Part shown: positions 6,305 to 9,258 of the stretch, piece by piece
Position numbering within the stretch: the first letter of the stretch is position 1
Layout of the letters: every line of letters starts with the position of its first letter
Source: Candidatus Gastranaerophilales bacterium
Lineage (GTDB): Bacteria > Cyanobacteriota > Vampirovibrionia > Gastranaerophilales > Gastranaerophilaceae
Assembly: GCA_947632315.1 (NCBI GenBank)
Contig: CANROV010000071.1
Coordinates: 1 to 9,258, forward strand
Length of the DNA stretch: 9,258 bases
Direction of reading: 5' to 3'
The notes under the pieces: generated by a model
Database searches by the model: none
Told to the model about the DNA's origin: nothing
What the model saw: only the letters and a program-made list of their open reading frames with translations
Translations under genes and position numbers: made by a program

Positions 6305-6974
6305 ATGCAAATTACACATGAAATCGAGAATCAATGTTGTGTAAAAAGAGGAGTAAAGGGTGTACCCGCACCAATTCCGCAAGAAGGTGAATGGACAAAA
6401 TGTAAAGAAATAAAAGATATTTCAGGATTAACACATGGGTGCGGATGCTGCGCACCTCAGCAAGGTACTTGTAAATTAACTCTTAATGTAAAAGAAGGCG
6501 TTATACAAGAAGCTTTGGTAGAAACAATAGGATGTTCAGGCATGAGAGATTCTGCCGGGGAAAACAATTCTTGAAGCACTAAATACAGACTTGGTTTGTG
6601 ACGCAATAAACGTTGCTATGAGAGAATTATTTTTACAAATAGTATATGGAAGAACACAAACAGCATTTTCTGAAGGCGGACTTCCTATAGGCGCAGGTCT
6701 TGAAGACTTAGGAAAAGGCTTATGTTCAATGGTTGGTACTATTCACTCAACTAAGCAAAAAGGGGTAAGATATTTATCACTTACCGAAGGTTATATTTTA
6801 GAACTTGGATTAGATAAAAATGATGAAGTAATCGGATATAAATTTGTAAATTTAGGGAAAGTAATGGACGCAATAAAAAAAGGCGTAGATCCAAAAGAAG
6901 CTTATGAAAAGAATATAGGAACATACGGCAGATTTAATGAAGCTGTTAAAACTATTGACCCGAGAAAACAATAA
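6305..6974 (+). pseudogene. Iron-sulfur cluster assembly scaffold-like gene, frameshifted by an internal deletion
   Basis: The product matches, as I remember it, the SufU/NifU-like scaffold subfamily usually paired with GGGtGRT proteins. Frame one (6305-6544, 80 codons) carries SGLTHGCGCCAPQQGTC and ETIGCSGM. Frame two (6546-6974, 142 codons) carries EILPGKTILEALNTD, LVCDAINVAMRE, GGLPIGAGLEDLGKG and a GRFNEAVKTIDPR end. Relatives read GCSGM, about eight residues (THSAAMAS-like), then EILPGKT. Here GCSGM is followed by one base and then GAG for E, so about 23 bases are missing. Ribosomes staying in frame one stop at 6572-6574, making 89 residues. The lost piece is the segment right after the second cysteine motif, where ligand geometry is set. 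Frame two has no other stop and no ribosome site of its own. The break is therefore very recent, an assembly or sequencing error, or tolerated. Strong GGAGG site; probably co-transcribed with the gene 63 bases downstream. Confidence 0.82.
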
Positions 6975-7037
6975 CAGACATCGTCAATTATAGAAGCAAA
7001 AAGTAATAAGTATAACTAATTAAAAAGGAAATAAGAT

Positions 7038-8036
7038 ATGGCAAAATTTGAAGGACAAGACAGACGTGAAAAATCCTTAGCTAAAGTTCTTAATGAATAC
7101 GGATTTAAGTCATTGGATGAAGCTAATGAGTTATGTCTATCAAAAGGAATAAATGTAGATGAAATAGTAAAAGGCATACAGCCGATAGCATTTGATAATG
7201 CGTCATGGGCATATACATTAGGCTGTGCAATTGCAATAAAAAAAGGTATAAAGAATGCAGCAGATGCAGCGGAAGCAATTGGTGTAGGGTTACAGGCATT
7301 TGCGGTACCGGGGTCAGTTGGTGATACAAGAAAAGTAGGATTAGGCCACGGCAACTTAGGTGCTATGCTTTTAAGAGAAGAAACAAAATGTTTCTGTTTC
7401 TTAGCAGGTCATGAGTCATTTGCAGCAGCAGAAGGCGCAATAGGTATTGCAAGAAACGCTAATAAAGTAAGAAAAGAACCTTTAAGAGTTATATTAAACG
7501 GTTTAGGTAAAGACGCAGCTTATGTAATATCAAGAATAAACGGATTTACACACGTTGAAACCGAATATAACTATAAAACAGGTGAATTAAAAGTTGTAAA
7601 AGAAACTCCGTTCTCTGACGGTGAAAGAGCGAAAGTTAAATGCTACGGCGCTGATGATGTTTCAGAAGGTGTTGCAATAATGATAAAAGAAGGTGTTGAC
7701 GTATCTATAACAGGTAATTCAACAAATCCGACAAGATTTCAGCACCCTGTAGCAGGAACATATAAAAAATGGTGTACAGAGAACGGAAGAAAATATTTCT
7801 CTGTAGCTTCAGGCGGCGGAACAGGAAGAACACTTCATCCAGATAACGTAGCAGCAGGGCCTGCAAGTTACGGTATGACTGATACTATGGGAAGAATGCA
7901 CAGCGACGCTCAATTTGCAGGTTCATCATCAGTACCGGCACACGTAGAGATGATGGGTGTAATCGGAATGGGTAATAATCCGATGGTAGGTGCAACCGTA
8001 GCAGTAGCAGTAGCAGTAGAAAAAGCTATGGCTTGA
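7038..8036 (+). CDS. GGGtGRT family protein
   Basis: A 332-residue protein of full family length. The signature GGGTGRT is at residues 259-265, inside SVASGGGTGRTLHPDNVAAG, followed by a Gly/Ala-rich C-terminus (GVIGMGNNPMVGATVAVAVA). Other conserved-looking blocks are GSVGDTRKVGLGHGNLGAM (about 94-112), LAGHESFAAAEGAIG and STNPTRFQHPVAGTYKKW. No signal peptide or membrane span is seen, so it is probably cytoplasmic. AAAGGAA sits about seven bases before the ATG. From what I know of the family, it is named only for its motif and its biochemical role is not established. It commonly follows a SufU-like Fe-S scaffold gene, as here. The glycine-rich motifs may bind a nucleotide or phosphate, but that is speculation. 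The reading frame is clean, unlike its broken partner. Confidence 0.88.
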   Translation: MAKFEGQDRREKSLAKVLNEYGFKSLDEANELCLSKGINVDEIVKGIQPIAFDNASWAYTLGCAIAIKKGIKNAADAAEAIGVGLQAFAVPGSVGDTRKVGLGHGNLGAMLLREETKCFCFLAGHESFAAAEGAIGIARNANKVRKEPLRVILNGLGKDAAYVISRINGFTHVETEYNYKTGELKVVKETPFSDGERAKVKCYGADDVSEGVAIMIKEGVDVSITGNSTNPTRFQHPVAGTYKKWCTENGRKYFSVASGGGTGRTLHPDNVAAGPASYGMTDTMGRMHSDAQFAGSSSVPAHVEMMGVIGMGNNPMVGATVAVAVAVEKAMA

Positions 8037-8145
8037 TTTTGCGTAAGGCGGAGTCGAGCGAATGCGAGCGAGCCTGAAGTAATGAGGCAGAAAATTGCGA
8101 CAGCGAAGCGAAGCAATTTACTCTGCCGAAATGGAGCAAAATCAA
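8033..8145. repeat. GC-rich nested inverted-repeat element
   Basis: The outer arms TTGATTTTGC (8033-8042) and GCAAAATCAA (8136-8145) are a perfect 10-bp inverted pair, and the left arm includes the stop codon of the preceding gene. Inside is a second hairpin: GGCAGA (8086-8091) with TCTGCC (8122-8127), then AAATTGC (8092-8098) with GCAATTT (8113-8119), leaving a two-base bulge (8120-8121). Between the outer arm and this hairpin lies a GAGCGA/GCGAG-rich segment (8047-8074). The first 60 bases are about 55% G+C in a window that is otherwise mostly A+T. It may be a dispersed repeat (REP- or MITE-like), a structured RNA, or the 3' end of the transcript. No protein is evident. Confidence 0.65.
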
Positions 8146-8188
8146 GGAAACAGACTTTCCGTAGGCTGAGCGAACGCCGAAAAGGCGC
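8146..8188. repeat. Two small hairpins continuing the GC-rich element
   Basis: GGAAA (8146-8150) and TTTCC (8156-8160) close a five-base loop. CGCC (8175-8178) and GGCG (8184-8187) close another. Between them, GGCTGAGCGAACGCC echoes the GGCGGAGTCGAGCGAATGC segment at 8047-8065, suggesting that this is the other half of one composite element. Neither hairpin is followed by a T-run. Confidence 0.4.
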
Positions 8189-8217
8189 AAATTAAATTAA
8201 ATATAGTTCAAAAACAT

Positions 8218-8249
8218 AAAAAGACCAAAGTTTTAGCTTTGGTCTTTTT
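8218..8249. terminator. Strong bidirectional Rho-independent terminator
   Basis: A perfect 10-bp stem (AAGACCAAAG at 8221-8230 with CTTTGGTCTT at 8237-8246) has the six-base loop TTTTAG, extended by flanking A and T runs to 13 pairs. It ends the scaffold/GGGtGRT transcript about 180 bases after the last stop codon, so the whole GC-rich element would be part of that transcript's 3' end. Confidence 0.92.
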
Positions 8250-8278
8250 TATATAAAAGATTAAAATTCCTATTATAG

Positions 8279-8308
8279 TCTATATTTTTCTATTTTTATC
8301 TATTATTT
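8279..8308 (+). repeat. Three 10-bp tandem TCTATnTTTT-like repeats upstream of the XRE gene
   Basis: TCTATATTTT (8279-8288), TCTATTTTTA (8289-8298) and TCTATTATTT (8299-8308) are directly abutting, with a period of 10 bases, about one helical turn. They lie 30 to 60 bases before the start of a small helix-turn-helix gene, where an autoregulatory operator would be expected. The sequence is very AT-rich, so chance or a simple curved tract is a real alternative. The rest of 8250-8337 holds no gene, only AT-rich sequence with possible -10 boxes (TATTAT at 8271, TATATT at 8281). Confidence 0.4.
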
Positions 8309-8337
8309 TTTTTATCTTAATAATTCATAATAAAAAA

Positions 8338-8550
8338 ATGAATAATAAAGAATTAATGGAAAAAATAGCAATAAGTGTCAGGACAGAGCGCTTTAAACGA
8401 AAAATGTCACAAAATGAGCTTGCAGAAATTGCCGATTTAAGCATAAATTGTATAAGTAATCTTGAGAATGCAAAACAATATTCAAAAATAACGACATTAA
8501 ATTCTGTCGCAAACGCTCTGGGGATGAAATTAGAAGATTTTTGGAGTTAA
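8338..8550 (+). CDS. Small XRE-family helix-turn-helix DNA-binding protein
   Basis: A 70-residue protein consisting of little more than one HTH domain. Residues about 10-66 read as the five-helix Cro/C1 fold, with the recognition unit at MSQNELAEIADLSINCISNLE (23-43): Q25 and the L28-A29 pair in helix 2, then S35, I39, S40 and E43 in helix 3. It ends in the usual LGMKLEDFW tail. There is no extra effector or protease domain, so it probably acts as a dimer. No Shine-Dalgarno is visible before the ATG (bases 8325-8337 are nearly all A and T), suggesting a weakly translated or leaderless message. It stands alone between a terminator and alaS, with no toxin, methylase or phage gene beside it, so its target is unknown. 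The upstream 10-bp repeats are candidate operators. Confidence 0.85.
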   Translation: MNNKELMEKIAISVRTERFKRKMSQNELAEIADLSINCISNLENAKQYSKITTLNSVANALGMKLEDFWS

Positions 8551-8587
8551 TATTTTTAAATACTAATTTTTGGATTTAATTGAATAT

Positions 8588-8593
8588 TATAAT
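8588..8593 (+). promoter_or_regulatory. Possible -10 box of alaS
   Basis: A consensus TATAAT lies in the 94-base gap between the XRE gene and alaS. No matching -35 is seen at 16-18 bases. A second candidate (TAAAAT, 8609-8614) lies closer to the start. alaS could instead be read through from the XRE gene, as no terminator separates them. Confidence 0.3.
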
Positions 8594-8644
8594 GTCATTT
8601 GTTTGTTGTAAAATATAGTTATGTATAGTTTAGAGGAAATTAAG

Positions 8645-9258
8645 ATGACGGCTCCATTAACAGGTAATGAAATTAGAAAAGCTTTTATAGAATTTTTTAG
8701 AGATAAACATCAATCAACGGAAGTTCCAAGCTCAAGCTTGGTTCCCGATAATCCTACAGTTTTGCTTACAACGGCAGGCATGCTTCAATTTTTGCCGTAT
8801 TATTTAGGATTGGAGAAACCTCCGTTCAATCCTGCAAGAGCCGTATCATGCCAGAAATGCGCAAGAGCAGGCGGAAAAGATTCCGATATTGAAAATGTAG
8901 GAAGAACGCCAAGACATCATACGTTCTTTGAAATGCTCGGCAACTTTGCGTTTGGTGATTATTACAAAAAAGAAGTTATTCCGTGGGCTTGGGATTTTGT
9001 TACAAATTACTTAAAGCTTGACCCCAAAAGGCTTTGGGTAACAATATATGAATCAGATGATGAAGCTTATGAAATCTGGACAAAAGATGTTGGTGTTGCG
9101 CCTGAAAGAGTTATAAGAAAAGGGAAAAAAGATAATTTTTGGGGGCCTCCGGGGGCAACAGGGTCTTGCGGGCCTTGTTCTGAAATTCACTATGACTTAG
9201 GTGAACATTTAAAATGCTCTGATAACTGTTCTATAGCAACTTGCGAATGTGACAGGTG
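8645..9258 (+). CDS. alaS: Alanyl-tRNA synthetase, N-terminal part (runs off right edge)
   Basis: The first 204 residues of the class II synthetase that charges tRNA-Ala in the cytoplasm. The catalytic domain is unmistakable: LTGNEIRKAFIEFF at the start, SLVPDNPTVLLTTAGMLQF, the motif 2 region RHHTFFEMLGNFAFGDY (90-106), and GSCGPCSEIHYDLG near 178-191. The rest of the roughly 870-residue protein, including the editing and C-Ala domains, is outside the window. An ARAGGKDSDIENVGRT segment has a short insertion compared with the QKCIRTNDIENVGRT that I remember from well-known family members. The start at 8645 is chosen for AGAGGA seven bases upstream. An in-frame ATG at 8621 would add eight residues (MYSLEEIK) but has no ribosome site. 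Confidence 0.97.
   Translation, partial: MTAPLTGNEIRKAFIEFFRDKHQSTEVPSSSLVPDNPTVLLTTAGMLQFLPYYLGLEKPPFNPARAVSCQKCARAGGKDSDIENVGRTPRHHTFFEMLGNFAFGDYYKKEVIPWAWDFVTNYLKLDPKRLWVTIYESDDEAYEIWTKDVGVAPERVIRKGKKDNFWGPPGATGSCGPCSEIHYDLGEHLKCSDNCSIATCECDR

Noticed and set aside
6551..6566. Programmed ribosomal frameshift at the GGGGAAAAC run
   Set aside because: The needed shift is +1, the run is not in register for a classical slippery heptamer, and about eight conserved residues would still be missing. A deletion explains both facts.
6591..6974. The second half of the scaffold-like gene as a separate gene starting at TTG 6591
   Set aside because: There is no Shine-Dalgarno, and homology to the family clearly begins 45 bases earlier at 6546 in the same frame, so it is the tail of a frameshifted gene.
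8041..8190. tRNA or other standard RNA gene in the GC-rich stretch
   Set aside because: No cloverleaf, T-loop GTTCNANNC or CCA-end pattern is present. The pairing is nested hairpins, so I call it a structured repeat only.
8279..8308. CRISPR-like or replication iterons
   Set aside because: Three 10-base AT-rich units without spacers are not a CRISPR array, and there is no replication gene or DnaA-box cluster nearby.
8621..8644. Upstream in-frame ATG for alaS
   Set aside because: It has no ribosome site and adds eight residues not expected in the family. AGAGGA is well placed for the ATG at 8645.

Overview
The window is AT-rich bacterial chromosome with dense short genes, good Shine-Dalgarno sites, Sec signal peptides and TATAAT-type promoters. 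The alanyl-tRNA synthetase start at the right edge and the general style suggest a gut-type, low-GC bacterium. My best guess is the non-photosynthetic Cyanobacteria relatives (Gastranaerophilales / Vampirovibrionia), but this is recollection of protein style rather than a search result, and a Firmicutes-like or Elusimicrobia-like source is not excluded.

Left third (1-3160): the 5' end of a radical-SAM-family gene runs off the left edge on the minus strand. A bidirectional terminator and a minus-strand gene for a small exported protein of unknown function follow. Then comes a rearranged block: a remnant of a membrane-anchored protein gene (minus), an intact radical SAM gene (plus), an intact copy of the membrane-anchored protein gene (minus), and a short sequence matching the last codons of the radical SAM gene. 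The simplest reading is a tandem duplication of a [membrane protein, radical SAM] unit followed by reciprocal loss, so that one good copy of each gene survives. The two radical SAM proteins share a cysteine-bearing N-terminal motif.

Middle (3198-6200): a 1000-residue SNF2-family helicase/translocase with an intact ATPase core and a long N-terminal region that includes an SNF2-associated domain. It has no obvious functional partner beside it.

Right third (6305-9258): a two-gene unit with an iron-sulfur scaffold-like gene followed by a GGGtGRT-family gene. The scaffold gene is broken by a frameshifting deletion of about 23 bases directly after its GCSGM cysteine motif, while the rest of its reading frame is clean. 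An unusually GC-rich, hairpin-forming intergenic element begins inside the stop codon of the GGGtGRT gene and is followed by a strong terminator. A small XRE-type DNA-binding protein preceded by three 10-base-phased repeats comes next, then the first 204 codons of alaS. I see no tRNA, rRNA, CRISPR array, transposase or integrase.
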